Notes: a model not told the origin generated them from the letters alone. Positions 1-8,292 are shown, counted from the first letter of the stretch. The stretch: DNA of 48,132 nucleotides from Bacteroidaceae bacterium (GCA_017462065.1 JAFTRV010000075.1:1-48132); one strand, 5' to 3'. Program-made: numbers and translations.

Positions 1-87
1 AGGAGTATTTACCGGTTCCGTACTCCACCAATTGATGTTCCTGGAGTTTTTCATTCCAGACCCATCGTGTCTTGACTTTTTCTTGCA

Positions 88-1086
88 TTGCACTATACTT
101 TTTATGCCCTGTATAGTGACAACTTTTTTCAGTTCAAGTCAAAGATTTCAATTTGTGGGCGTATAAATAAACCAGGTATTTTAAAAGATGTAGAGATTGA
201 CGACGTGTTAGCTATGATTAAGAACGGTGCCTATTTCCAACAAGATTTGAGGGAAGTAACAGCCTTTATTCAATCGCAGAGTAGCCACGATGTGCAGAAC
301 CATTTGAAGTTACAGTATCTTCCTGTTGCACTCTTTAACGGCACGTTCAGTTACAAGAACTGTGCAGGGCTGAAGGAGTACTCAAACTTTACAGCAATCG
401 ACTTTGACCGTTTCAATAACGAGCTGGAGTTTAACGACGTTGGTAGCCGTCTTTGCAATACCCCTAGTGTCTATGCAGTATTCAGAACCCCAAGTGGTAG
501 AGGATTGAAGGCGATAGTAATGCACGACAACGACAATCCTGCGTATCATGAAGAGTTATACCTTCAACTGCTGGCAAAGTTCAATACACCAGCAACAGAT
601 ACATCGGTGGGAGACATAGCAAGAGGCAACTATATATGTTATGACCCGAATTTATGGGTAAACAGTAGCTGCGTTCCTTATCACTTTGTGCATAATCCAC
701 AATATATAAATAATAAGGTGATAGCGTCCCGCGCGTGCGCAACGCTCGACAAGGCAACCCTGCGGAATGCCTTATCGTTATTGAAACCTTTGAGCAAGAA
801 GTCTGATGAGAGTATAATAAACATACTCAATGCCAAATGGAGAAAGAGCCCTTCAAGATGGGAAGAGGGTAATAGGGCAAACTCAATATTCAATAGCGCG
901 TCGGATCTGTGTCGTGCCGGAGTTAATATAGACAAAAGCATAGACTACTTGATTGCCTCCTATAAACCAACCGGGATGAATGAAAAGGAGATAGAGTATC
1001 AGGCAGTAAGAGGGTATCAAGCAAATGTAGATGGATATGGTTATACAAGAAGTGTGTTCGACAATTACGGTAAGAGTAAATGGTAA
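88..1086 (+). CDS. BT4734-like (VirE N-terminal type) primase-family protein
   Basis: A 332-residue protein whose first two thirds match the BT4734-like/VirE N-terminal pattern. There is an acidic IDFD motif near residues 104-107, a TPSGRGLKA segment near 134-142, and a DIARGNYICYDP segment further on. This is the DxD arrangement seen in archaeo-eukaryotic primase-like domains. The C-terminal hundred residues (EEGNRANSIF region) resemble a primase C-terminal helical domain. The start used is TTG at 88; the frame is open only from 76 and the next Met is at residue 43. The SF2-like gene follows 240 nt downstream, suggesting a replication module. Primase activity is inferred. The protein is smaller than VirE helicase fusions because no ATPase domain follows. 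Confidence 0.7.
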   Translation: MHYTFYALYSDNFFQFKSKISICGRINKPGILKDVEIDDVLAMIKNGAYFQQDLREVTAFIQSQSSHDVQNHLKLQYLPVALFNGTFSYKNCAGLKEYSNFTAIDFDRFNNELEFNDVGSRLCNTPSVYAVFRTPSGRGLKAIVMHDNDNPAYHEELYLQLLAKFNTPATDTSVGDIARGNYICYDPNLWVNSSCVPYHFVHNPQYINNKVIASRACATLDKATLRNALSLLKPLSKKSDESIINILNAKWRKSPSRWEEGNRANSIFNSASDLCRAGVNIDKSIDYLIASYKPTGMNEKEIEYQAVRGYQANVDGYGYTRSVFDNYGKSKW

Positions 1087-1094
1087 TGATGAAC

Positions 1095-1278
1095 TATATT
1101 GGCGGCCCTTGGCCTAGACGGACGATAACTACTATATTTTCTATTATTATGTCGTTCTTCTAAGGCGTAGCGCAGCGCGCGCAGCCTGCCAATATAACAC
1201 TTTCTTAAGAGGACATTTTTAATACATAATATTCTTATTAGGTAAAATGATAAATTTTTCCAAAAAATGTCCCCTTAA
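1095..1278. other. Structured intergenic region, candidate origin or operator
   Basis: The gap between the primase-like and helicase-like genes contains two long-range inverted repeats. TATATTGGC (1095-1103) pairs with GCCAATATA (1188-1196) and encloses a GC-rich inner stem, AGGC at 1163-1166 with GCCT at 1184-1187, around a GCGC-rich loop. TTAAGAGGACATTTTT (1205-1220) is matched by AAAAATGTCCCCTTAA (1263-1278) with one mismatch. Dense secondary structure between two replication-type genes is a plausible origin or a regulatory site; the sequence does not decide between them. Confidence 0.45.
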
Positions 1279-1325
1279 ATCCTTATTTATGAAAATAGTA
1301 AATAATCATATAATTTATTCTTATT

Positions 1326-3251
1326 ATGATAGACAATAAAGGAACAATAGAAGTTACTCCCGGAGTTGATTATGTAAATGATTGGAAAGACAAAAAAGGT
1401 AACTATGTCTTGGACAAAATAATATCCTCGGGCAAGGTGATAATAAATAAAGTGGTTACAGGTTGTGGCTTTACTACATATAGCCTGAGTAATGCTCTTG
1501 ATACTATACTCATCTCTCCACGATTAAAACTTATACTCAATAAGATGGAGCAGTTTAACAAAAACGAACCGCTCTGTTACTACTTTAACCGTGAGAAAGG
1601 ATACGATGGTAAACAGAAGACAATAGATGAACTGGAGCATGAATTTACTTTATACCAACATGAATGCAAACAGGACAAAAGGCCGATGAAGATACTTGTG
1701 ACATACGATTCTTACTGTGCTCTTGCCTCAATGCTCGAAAGGTTTGGTATCAACATCAGCAAAAAGTTCAATATTACCGTCGATGAGTCACACTGTCTTA
1801 TAAAGGATATAAAGCTGAAGGAGTATAGCAACAAAAGCGTTCTTTCAACCTTTATAGATAGATTGTTCAGTTATAAGAATGTCCTATTTATATCAGCAAC
1901 GCCCATTATCGATTATATGCAAGAGATAGAGGAGTTCAAAGACAATTACGTTTGTTACTACGAACTCGGGTGGAGCAATATCGAACAGGTTACACAAAGA
2001 ACATACACCTGTAATAGCGCCCTTAATGCTTTTGACCAGATATATGCAAAGTACAATAAGCAGCAAGGGTTGTTCGACGTAATAAATCTCCCCGGTTGCA
2101 ATGCTCTGTATAGTTACGAAGGAGTGATATTCTTGAACTGCGTAAAGGAGATATGTGGCATTCTACGTAAATATATAGTCAAAAAACAACTTATAAATCC
2201 TTGCGATGTTACAATAATCTGTGCCGACAATAAAGAGAATCTAAAGGAACTGCACAAGGTTCACAAGAAACTGAGCATAACAAGAACTATACCCAAGATG
2301 GGAGATTCTCATACAACCTGGACATTCGTTACCCGCACAGCTTTTGAAGGCGTAGATTTCTATAGCCCATCGGCAAGCACATACGTCATAGCCAATTATA
2401 ATGTATCGAGCCTCTCATTAGACATTGCATCAGATATACCACAGATAATAGGCCGGCAGAGAAGAAAGGATAATCCGTTCAGGAATACCTTACATCTGTT
2501 CTATAAAGACAACAAACAGCAACTCTACGAAAATGATTTTACTGCATCACAGAATCTTAAGATGCAAGAGAGTCAGAGGCAAATTGCAATATGGCAGAGT
2601 GCACCGACAGATTGTAAGGAGAGTGCTTTGAGCATTATCGATTCTTATATAAAACACAACCCAAATGACCTTTATATTACTACAACAAGCGGTGAACCTG
2701 TAATAAACAATCTGCTTATCATTTCAGAGCGTTACTGCTACGATGTTATAAAGAATCATCATCAATGGTTCATTATGTCGTCCAACGCCTACGGAAGGGC
2801 TTATTCAATGCCCGTTCAGGAACTTAAAGACAGATTAAGCAAATCACAATCCCTGGCAGATGCTCTAAGAGTTGCATACGGTTATTTTGTGTGTGCAGAT
2901 AAGGTACTGGAAACCGATATTTTTATAATGTTGCGAAACGAAGCATATAATGAGATTGGGTATTACTTCAGCAACCTCTCTCCCGACCGAATAAAGGCTT
3001 GCAGTTTTAATAGTACAAAATTGGATACGGAGATTGCCAATAATAATTCATACCATAACATTGCTATGCATCTTCCAAAATATTTTGAACCAGGCAAAGT
3101 ATACACGAGAAAGTATATTAAAGAAAAGTTGCAAGAGATTTACAAGAATCTCGGTATAAAGAAATCTGCAAAGGCGACAGACCTTAATGAATACGCAACT
3201 TGTATCCCTGCTAAGAAAAATGGTGAAAGGGCTTATAGAATAGAGCCTTAA
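1326..3251 (+). CDS. SF2 DEAD/DEAH helicase-like protein with altered P-loop
   Basis: A 641-residue protein with a recognisable SF2 motif series. Motif I is TGCGFTT (about 45-51), motif II VDESH (about 151-155), motif III FISATP (about 187-192), a motif V-like FVTRTAFEGVDF segment, and motif VI QIIGRQRRK (about 372-380). The motif I lysine expected in GxGKT is a phenylalanine here, so ATP use may be unusual or lost, while the DExH and arginine-finger motifs look intact. No nuclease or zinc domain is evident. It follows the primase-like gene on the same strand and ends just before a rho-independent terminator. Role in replication of the element is inferred from its neighbours. Confidence 0.7.
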   Translation: MIDNKGTIEVTPGVDYVNDWKDKKGNYVLDKIISSGKVIINKVVTGCGFTTYSLSNALDTILISPRLKLILNKMEQFNKNEPLCYYFNREKGYDGKQKTIDELEHEFTLYQHECKQDKRPMKILVTYDSYCALASMLERFGINISKKFNITVDESHCLIKDIKLKEYSNKSVLSTFIDRLFSYKNVLFISATPIIDYMQEIEEFKDNYVCYYELGWSNIEQVTQRTYTCNSALNAFDQIYAKYNKQQGLFDVINLPGCNALYSYEGVIFLNCVKEICGILRKYIVKKQLINPCDVTIICADNKENLKELHKVHKKLSITRTIPKMGDSHTTWTFVTRTAFEGVDFYSPSASTYVIANYNVSSLSLDIASDIPQIIGRQRRKDNPFRNTLHLFYKDNKQQLYENDFTASQNLKMQESQRQIAIWQSAPTDCKESALSIIDSYIKHNPNDLYITTTSGEPVINNLLIISERYCYDVIKNHHQWFIMSSNAYGRAYSMPVQELKDRLSKSQSLADALRVAYGYFVCADKVLETDIFIMLRNEAYNEIGYYFSNLSPDRIKACSFNSTKLDTEIANNNSYHNIAMHLPKYFEPGKVYTRKYIKEKLQEIYKNLGIKKSAKATDLNEYATCIPAKKNGERAYRIEP

Positions 3252-3261
3252 TAACCACCTC

Positions 3262-3291
3262 AACCGTACAGCAATGTGCGGTTTGTTTTTT
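3262..3291 (+). terminator. Rho-independent terminator after helicase-like gene
   Basis: AACCGTAC (3262-3269) pairs with GTGCGGTT (3276-3283), with one G-U pair and a 6-nt loop. It is followed by TGTTTTTT, 11 nt downstream of the stop codon at 3251. Confidence 0.75.
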
Positions 3292-3403
3292 CTTTCCCTG
3301 CACAGCTTACACGGTATGCGCAACAACTTTGTAAATCATTGTATATGTGTGAGATAACAACAATCCCGCCAGCCTGGACGGCAAGCGGGAAAGTGGGGGA
3401 TTA

Positions 3404-4669
3404 CTATTTGAATACATACTTTAGAACTTTTTCGTTCGCTTTGTTCTCAATAATAAAGTCGCGTTCTATATATATGTCTGTGACTTTCATGGAGTCGTCC
3501 AAATGGTTAAGTGCAGCATGCACTGTGTACTTGTCAATACCAACCTTATTTACTGCAATGGTAGCCCATGAATGTCGAGCCGCATAGTATTCCAAATCAT
3601 CAACGTTCAGTAAAGAACCAATTTCTTTTAGCCCCCGATTTATAGCTTTGTTAAGTGCTTTTTCATTTGTGTAGTATTGGTAGAAGTTGAAAATGCGCAG
3701 CCCAGTTCTGTCTCTGTATTTATCTACGAGTGGGAGTAAAAACTTGGGGACTTTCACCTGCATCTTACCTTTGTCCGATCTTCGTCCTTTTGTTTTAGTC
3801 CTGTAGTAAGTGATTATGCCGTCCTGAAAATCTGTGGCATAGAACAAATCGGCAGAGTTCATTCCAATAAGGCCGAACGAAAGGATGAAGCAATCTTTTG
3901 CTAGGTCGAATAGGCAAGTTCCTCTATATCCTTTCTTGATGTTCTTGTAGGGTAGTAACCAAATGGCTCGTATGTTTTCTGCTGATATTGCTCGTTTTCT
4001 CGTTGATTCTTGTTTGGGTATTACAAAACCATCGAAAGGAGAGTGAGAGATCAGTAACGTGTTTTTATATTTATTGTTATATATTCGCTTACCCTCGTTA
4101 AACAGTTTCTTGATACTCATTAGGTAAAGTGATAACGTACGGTTAGATGGCACTCTTTTACCTTCTTTCGTTAACTGTTTTTCTCGCTTCTTACGTTCGT
4201 TATTCAAAAAATCCTTGAACCTCTCCATAAAATCGGCGGTAATCAATTTGACATCCAATTCCTCTTTGCCGATAAACCGTACAAGAGCATTTACGGCACT
4301 GGTATAGTTTGCTGCACCTTTGATATCTGCGCTTGCAATCCACTCACGACAGAACTGTATAAAATCAATTATTTGTTTTTGCGCCTGTTCGCCATTTAAA
4401 CAATCTATCACATCATCAATTGTATACCCATGTTGTTCTATTTGTAGTTTGGCACACTTCTCATGATAATCACAAATAAGCTCATTCACTTCTTTATAAA
4501 ACGGTGATGACGGCTTGATCTTGAACTCTTTAGTGAGGTCTTTCGGGGTTACGAAGATGGTAGTTGATAGTCTTTTGATTTTTCTGTTAAGTGTAAATCT
4601 CAGTTTTACATTGTAAGTTTTGTCGCTACGCTGTTCGTTTTTCTTGATTTCTGCATTGATTGTCAACAT
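3404..4669 (-). CDS. Tyrosine recombinase/integrase, Bacteroidetes type
   Basis: A site-specific tyrosine recombinase that would integrate and excise the element. From ATG at 4669 it has 421 residues; the open frame reaches a TTG at 4696, but MLTINAEIKK is the usual type of N-terminus. It has an N-terminal arm-type domain, a SAM-like core-binding domain and a catalytic domain. Catalytic residues visible are Arg of YAARHSW (about 365), His of ALNHLDD (about 389) and Tyr of VTDIYIE (about 400). The first catalytic Arg position reads GMNSADL, so Asn replaces Arg, and the HxxR histidine reads Tyr. Such departures are known in Bacteroides integrases; IntDOT also lacks the first Arg. It is divergent from the helicase-like gene and lies next to the tRNA target. 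Confidence 0.93.
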   Translation of the reverse strand: MLTINAEIKKNEQRSDKTYNVKLRFTLNRKIKRLSTTIFVTPKDLTKEFKIKPSSPFYKEVNELICDYHEKCAKLQIEQHGYTIDDVIDCLNGEQAQKQIIDFIQFCREWIASADIKGAANYTSAVNALVRFIGKEELDVKLITADFMERFKDFLNNERKKREKQLTKEGKRVPSNRTLSLYLMSIKKLFNEGKRIYNNKYKNTLLISHSPFDGFVIPKQESTRKRAISAENIRAIWLLPYKNIKKGYRGTCLFDLAKDCFILSFGLIGMNSADLFYATDFQDGIITYYRTKTKGRRSDKGKMQVKVPKFLLPLVDKYRDRTGLRIFNFYQYYTNEKALNKAINRGLKEIGSLLNVDDLEYYAARHSWATIAVNKVGIDKYTVHAALNHLDDSMKVTDIYIERDFIIENKANEKVLKYVFK

Positions 4670-4718
4670 TTTACACGCGTTAAAATTAGGAAACAATTAG
4701 GAAACAAACCGTGTAAAA
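4669..4718. promoter_or_regulatory. Repeat cluster at the integrase start, candidate arm-type sites
   Basis: Two tandem copies of ATTAGGAAACA lie at 4685-4695 and 4696-4706. They are bracketed by the inverted repeat TTTTACACG (4669-4677) and CGTGTAAAA (4710-4718), and another TGTAAAA follows on the plus strand. Repeats placed between an integrase start and the tRNA end are typical of integrase arm or excisionase binding sites. No binding data can be read from sequence. Confidence 0.45.
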
Positions 4719-4810
4719 AGGCTGTAAAACTACCGAATTTAGGCTGTTTTTTTAAGATTTCTTGCATCAGCCTCGTACTCTCCAAACTCCACGAATCTCT
4801 AAAATACATA

Positions 4811-4853
4811 AAAAAGCGAGGTTAAACATCTTTATTATCAGATATTTAACCTC
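4811..4853 (-). terminator. Terminator downstream of tRNA-Met
   Basis: GAGGTTAAA (4818-4826) pairs perfectly with TTTAACCTC (4845-4853). On the minus strand the stem is followed by a T-rich run (4811-4815 as A on plus), just 3' of the tRNA. It also has four T on the plus side, so it may work both ways, ending integrase-region read-through. Confidence 0.65.
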
Positions 4854-4865
4854 TTTTCTAACTTG

Positions 4866-4939
4866 TGGGCCATCTTGGGCTTGAACCAAGGACCTCCAGA
4901 TTATGAGTCTGTTGCTCTAACCGACTGAGCTAAAAGCCC
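4866..4939 (-). tRNA. tRNA-Met (CAU), integration target
   Basis: A 74-nt cloverleaf on the minus strand. It has U8, a D-arm with GGTTAGAGC, anticodon loop CTCATAA (anticodon CAU), and T-arm CTTGG/CCAAG with loop TTCAAGC. CCA is not encoded, as usual in Bacteroidetes. The anticodon could in principle mark elongator Met or Ile2; the body looks like elongator Met. The acceptor stem pairs GGGCTTT with ATGGCCC, leaving one U-U mismatch and one G-U pair, and A27-G43 is also unpaired. The 3' strand of the stem lies at the element side, so it may derive from the integrated element. Confidence 0.93.
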
Positions 4940-4965
4940 GAGTATCTCTTTTCTGAAATACTTTG

Positions 4966-4997
4966 CAAAGGTATGGCATTTTATCGTACATTGCAAA
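4966..4997 (-). promoter_or_regulatory. tRNA-Met promoter (-33 TTTG, -7 TACCTTTG)
   Basis: On the minus strand, TTTG (4997-4994) and TACCTTTG (4973-4966) are separated by 20 nt, an exact fit to the Bacteroidetes primary-sigma promoter. The start of transcription would fall near 4958, about 19 nt before the tRNA 5' end. Confidence 0.85.
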
Positions 4998-5135
4998 TAT
5001 TTTCTTATAAAAAATATAATTTTGTTCTCATAGCTGTTGTCGTACGGTGGTATGCGGCAACAATTATTTCCTCCTTATATTATATATATTAGAGGGCATT
5101 TGTAAATATAATTTCTTTAAGCGGGATTTTTTATG

Positions 5136-5143
5136 TAAGTTTG
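5136..5143 (+). promoter_or_regulatory. -7 box of the HAD-ribF-CPBP operon
   Basis: TAAGTTTG matches TAnnTTTG and lies 9-18 nt before the two ATG codons of the HAD gene. The transcript would start close to the start codon. No TTTG is found at the ideal -33 distance. Confidence 0.55.
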
Positions 5144-5151
5144 TGCTGTCA

Positions 5152-5802
5152 ATGGCAGCTATGGCAGGCAAGAAGGTATACATATTTGATTTAGGAGGCG
5201 TGTTGCTCGACCTTGATGTCGAGCGTTCCTTCGGCGCTTTGGCCGGGCTCGGCATGAATCCGGCTCTGCTTACCGAAAAGGATTGTCTTGTGAACGAGAT
5301 GATTCAACGCTTTGACAAGGGCGATGTTGAGGAGGACGCATTCTTCGGATATATCGCAAGCTGCCTGCCCGCAGGCGGGCTTGCGGGCAAAGCGCTGCGT
5401 GAAAGGCTTGCCGATGCGTGGAACATGATGCTTGGCGGCATAGCCCCCGAAAAGCTGCGTGTTATAAGCGAGCTGCGCCGTCGAGGCGACAGGGTGGTGA
5501 TGCTGAGCAACACGAACATCGCCCATTGGCCACGCATAGAAGAGATTTTTGTTGAGGCTGCAGGGAAAGCTCCAAGTGAGATTTTTGATGCGTTGTATCT
5601 TTCGTTCAGGATGCATGAGCGCAAGCCTTGTGCCGAAATATTTCATGAGCTGCTGTGCGACGAGGATGTCGCTGCGGGCGATTGCATCTTCTTCGACGAC
5701 TCTGCCGAAAACTGCGAAGCGGCGCAAAGGCTTGGCATAAAGAGCGTACTGGTTAAACGGAATGCCTCATGGAACGGGCTTTTTGACGGGATTGAACAAT
5801 GA
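5152..5802 (+). CDS. HAD-superfamily phosphatase
   Basis: A haloacid-dehalogenase fold hydrolase of about 216 residues. From ATG 5152 (MAAMAGKK) the motifs are DLGGVLLD (motif I, Asp nucleophile), VVMLSNTN (motif II), a Lys in HERKPCAEIF (motif III) and CIFFDDSAENC (motif IV, metal-binding Asp pair). This is the FDLGGVL group of small sugar-phosphate or nucleotide phosphatases; the substrate cannot be told. An upstream extension to 5047 is open but lies before the -7 box and is AT-rich non-coding in character. ATG 5161 is an alternative start. It overlaps ribF by 4 nt, so translation is coupled; a role in the dephosphorylation step of riboflavin synthesis is possible but is inference. Confidence 0.88.
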   Translation: MAAMAGKKVYIFDLGGVLLDLDVERSFGALAGLGMNPALLTEKDCLVNEMIQRFDKGDVEEDAFFGYIASCLPAGGLAGKALRERLADAWNMMLGGIAPEKLRVISELRRRGDRVVMLSNTNIAHWPRIEEIFVEAAGKAPSEIFDALYLSFRMHERKPCAEIFHELLCDEDVAAGDCIFFDDSAENCEAAQRLGIKSVLVKRNASWNGLFDGIEQ

Positions 5803-6728
5803 AGGTTATAACGGATATACATAATTTCACGCCGCAGCCCTGCGCTGCGACTGTCGGCTCGTTCGACGGCGTGCATCTGGGGCACAAGTCCATGCTCGGC
5901 GAGTTGCGTTCGAGAGCTTTGGAGCGTGGCCTGCCGGTCATGGCGGTGACGTTCGCAAGGCATCCTCGCATGCTCTTTGGCAGTGGCACGACTCCGTTCC
6001 TGCTGTCGAGCAATGACGAAAAGGCCGCTATGCTTGAGGCTTCGGGCGTCGATATCTGCGTGATGCTCGATTTTGACAAAGATATGGCGGCGATGAGCGC
6101 TGAGCGTTTCATGAACGAAGTCCTTTCGGCCTCTCTTGGCGTTAGAATGCTCTGCGTGGGCTATGACCATCACTTTGGGAAGCCCCGGGAGGGCGAAGGC
6201 TTTGAGCAATATGTGCGGTATGGCGCCAGTGCCGGCGTGGAGGTCTTCAGGGCCAATCCTTTCTTTGTTGGCGATAATGCCGTAAGCTCGTCGAAAGTGC
6301 GTCGGGCGTTGGCATGCGGCGATGTCGAGGCTGCCGAAAGGATGCTGGGGCGTAGCTACTCGTTCGCCGGCAAGGTTGTTCACGGGGCCGGAATAGGCCG
6401 TGGAATGGGTTTCCCCACAGCGAATGTATCTTTGTCTGACGGCATGAAGATGCTGCCCGCCGACGGCGTGTATGCGGTGCGTGCAACATGCTGCGGCAAC
6501 AGCTATGATGGCGTAATGAACATAGGCGTTAAGCCCACGATAGGCGACGGTCTTTTGCGTACTGTCGAGGTGCATATGCTGGACTTCGCCGGCGACATAT
6601 ATGGCAAGGACATTGTAGTAGAGGTGAAGCGTTTTCTCCGTGGAGAAGCGGCCTTTGACGGTATCGAGGCTCTTCGCCGTCAGATAGAAGCGGACATCAA
6701 CGAGGTAAAAAGATTTTCAGGGCTATGA
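5799..6728 (+). CDS. ribF: Bifunctional riboflavin kinase/FAD synthetase
   Basis: This enzyme makes FMN from riboflavin with ATP, then FAD from FMN with ATP, in the cytoplasm. The N-terminal adenylyltransferase domain has GSFDGVHLGH (20-29) and a SSSKVRRAL segment. The C-terminal flavokinase domain has GAGIGRGMGFPTANV, GVMNIGVKPT and VEVHMLDFAGDIYG. At 309 residues it is the normal length. It overlaps both neighbours by 4 nt (ATGA), making a tight three-gene operon with the HAD phosphatase and the CPBP protease. No FMN riboswitch is visible upstream. Confidence 0.97.
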   Translation: MKVITDIHNFTPQPCAATVGSFDGVHLGHKSMLGELRSRALERGLPVMAVTFARHPRMLFGSGTTPFLLSSNDEKAAMLEASGVDICVMLDFDKDMAAMSAERFMNEVLSASLGVRMLCVGYDHHFGKPREGEGFEQYVRYGASAGVEVFRANPFFVGDNAVSSSKVRRALACGDVEAAERMLGRSYSFAGKVVHGAGIGRGMGFPTANVSLSDGMKMLPADGVYAVRATCCGNSYDGVMNIGVKPTIGDGLLRTVEVHMLDFAGDIYGKDIVVEVKRFLRGEAAFDGIEALRRQIEADINEVKRFSGL

Positions 6729-7603
6729 AGAATTTTATAAAAGCGGCGGGTTACATCGCTATGCTGCTTGCGGCATACTTCGTGTTTCAGTTCCTTTTCA
6801 CATATTTGTCCTATTTCGTGATAACTCTTGGCATGGTGCTTGCGGGGGATGCTCCGCTCGGAGCGTTACGCAATGCGGGCGCGGCAAGCATGCCGGGCAG
6901 CCTCTCTGTATGGGGGCTGGCGATGGGCCTGATGCTCTCTACTTTGGCGATGCTCGTCTTCATTCATTGTGTCAAAGGGTATCGCTTGCGGTGGAGCATC
7001 TTGCGTTCAATGTCGGGGGAGTCGCTCTTTGTCTCTACCATGCTTGTCTTCTCCTCGTTGATAGCGGCAAATATCTTTGTCCAATGGTTCGAGCTCGAAG
7101 ACAACCTTGCCGGGCAGTTCGACGGCCTTACGCATAACGTGGCGGGAGCGATAACCGTATCCCTGCTTGCCCCGCTGCTCGAAGAGGTGCTTTTCAGGGG
7201 CGCCATACAAGGCTATCTCATGCGTCGCTGCAAGCCCTGGGTGGCGATACTATGCGCTGCGTCGATTTTTGGGGTTGTTCATCTAAACCCGGTGCAGACT
7301 GTGTATGCGGTTATTATAGGCGTTGTGTTCGGTTGGATATATTACCGCACGGGCAGCCTGCTCTCGGTAATTGTGGGGCATGTGCTTAACAACAGCATGG
7401 CTACTGCCGCTCTTCTGCTTTATGGCAACGAGGATGAATTGAGCTTTGTGGGCGAGGCCGCTCCGCAAGGTGCCGAAATGGTTGCAGAGGTCTTCGTCTT
7501 TGTTGTTTTTGCTCTCTTGTCACTCTATTTCGCCTTGCGGCTTAACCGCATTCAGCCGCCAGTTCCTTCGCCCTGGAAGGATGTGTCGGGAGCGGTGGGG
7601 TGA
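6725..7603 (+). CDS. CPBP-family intramembrane glutamic endopeptidase
   Basis: A polytopic membrane protein of 292 residues with about eight hydrophobic segments. It carries the three CPBP/Abi protease motifs: EEVLFRG (EExxxR), FGVVHLNP (FxxxH) and VGHVLNNS (HxxxN). Family members include CAAX prenyl-protein proteases and bacterial proteins linked to bacteriocin self-immunity or membrane protein processing; the substrate here is unknown. It overlaps ribF by 4 nt and is the last gene of that operon. The convergent upp gene ends 38 nt further on. Confidence 0.9.
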   Translation: MKNFIKAAGYIAMLLAAYFVFQFLFTYLSYFVITLGMVLAGDAPLGALRNAGAASMPGSLSVWGLAMGLMLSTLAMLVFIHCVKGYRLRWSILRSMSGESLFVSTMLVFSSLIAANIFVQWFELEDNLAGQFDGLTHNVAGAITVSLLAPLLEEVLFRGAIQGYLMRRCKPWVAILCAASIFGVVHLNPVQTVYAVIIGVVFGWIYYRTGSLLSVIVGHVLNNSMATAALLLYGNEDELSFVGEAAPQGAEMVAEVFVFVVFALLSLYFALRLNRIQPPVPSPWKDVSGAVG

Positions 7604-7641
7604 TTATAGTGAAAGGTCGCTAAAGGTGTGCTCGCAGCCTC

Positions 7642-8292
7642 TTACTCTTTTTCTCCGAAACAGAGGTCGCCGGCGTCGCCGAGTCCCGGAACAATGTACG
7701 CATGCTCGTTAAGGATAGGGTCAATGGCAGCGCAGTAGAGTATGCTGTCCTCGGGGAAGTGGGCGATGAAATAGTCTATGGCCTGCTGGCTTGCTATCAC
7801 GCTTGCGAAGATTGTCTTTGCGGGCGTGCCCTTAGTCAGCAATGCGCGGTAGCTCAGGTCCGCGCTTATCCCTGTCGCCAGCATGGGGTCTACAAGCACG
7901 AGCGTCTTGCCTTCAAGGCGCGGCGACGCAAGGTATTCGACGATAACGTCGAATTCGTTCTCGCTTGTATATTTGCGGTATGCCGACACAAAGGCGTTCT
8001 CGGCGTGGTCGAAATAGTTGTGGAAGCCTGTGTGGAGCGGCAGGCCGGCACGCAGAATCGTTCCAAGCACCACCTTGTCCTGCGGCAGGCTCTCGACAGC
8101 CTCGCTGTTGGGCGTCATTAGCTTCACGGGAGCGTAATCAAGCTCTTTGCTTATCTCGTATGCCATTATCTCGCCTATGCGTTCGATGTTGCGGCGAAAA
8201 CGCATTTGGTCTTTCTGTACCGTGATGTCACGTATTTCGCTTATAAACTGTCTGAGGATGCTGTTCTCTTCCGATAAATTGACTATTTTCAT
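7642..8292 (-). CDS. upp: Uracil phosphoribosyltransferase
   Basis: This enzyme converts uracil and PRPP to UMP in pyrimidine salvage. The PRPP-binding motif reads LVDPMLATGIS. ATG 8292 (MKIVNLSEEN) gives 216 residues, the usual length. The frame stays open to 8325, but that codon lies only about 10 nt from the probable -7 box, so the internal ATG is preferred. The gene is monocistronic, convergent with the CPBP protease and divergent from pckA. Confidence 0.95.
   Translation of the reverse strand: MKIVNLSEENSILRQFISEIRDITVQKDQMRFRRNIERIGEIMAYEISKELDYAPVKLMTPNSEAVESLPQDKVVLGTILRAGLPLHTGFHNYFDHAENAFVSAYRKYTSENEFDVIVEYLASPRLEGKTLVLVDPMLATGISADLSYRALLTKGTPAKTIFASVIASQQAIDYFIAHFPEDSILYCAAIDPILNEHAYIVPGLGDAGDLCFGEKE

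Larger units (their letters stand above)
1..4866. mobile_element. Right end of a tRNA-integrated element (partial)
   Basis: This AT-rich block holds a primase-like gene, a helicase-like gene and a tyrosine integrase, and stops at the 3' end of a tRNA-Met gene, the usual target side for tRNA-specific integrases. Base composition and codon use change to GC-richer coding right after the tRNA. The left end lies outside the window, so size, second attachment site and other cargo are unknown. No conjugation, capsid or packaging gene is visible in this part. A phage satellite, a small mobilizable element or the edge of a larger ICE are all possible. Seen: gene order and tRNA junction. Inferred: integration. 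Confidence 0.75.

Noticed and set aside
5047-5151. N-terminal extension of the HAD gene
   Set aside because: It lies upstream of the -7 box at 5136 and lacks HAD similarity; motif I fits a start at 5152 or 5161.
5600-5830. FMN riboswitch before ribF
   Set aside because: ribF overlaps the upstream gene by 4 nt and no RFN-like structure is seen upstream of the operon.
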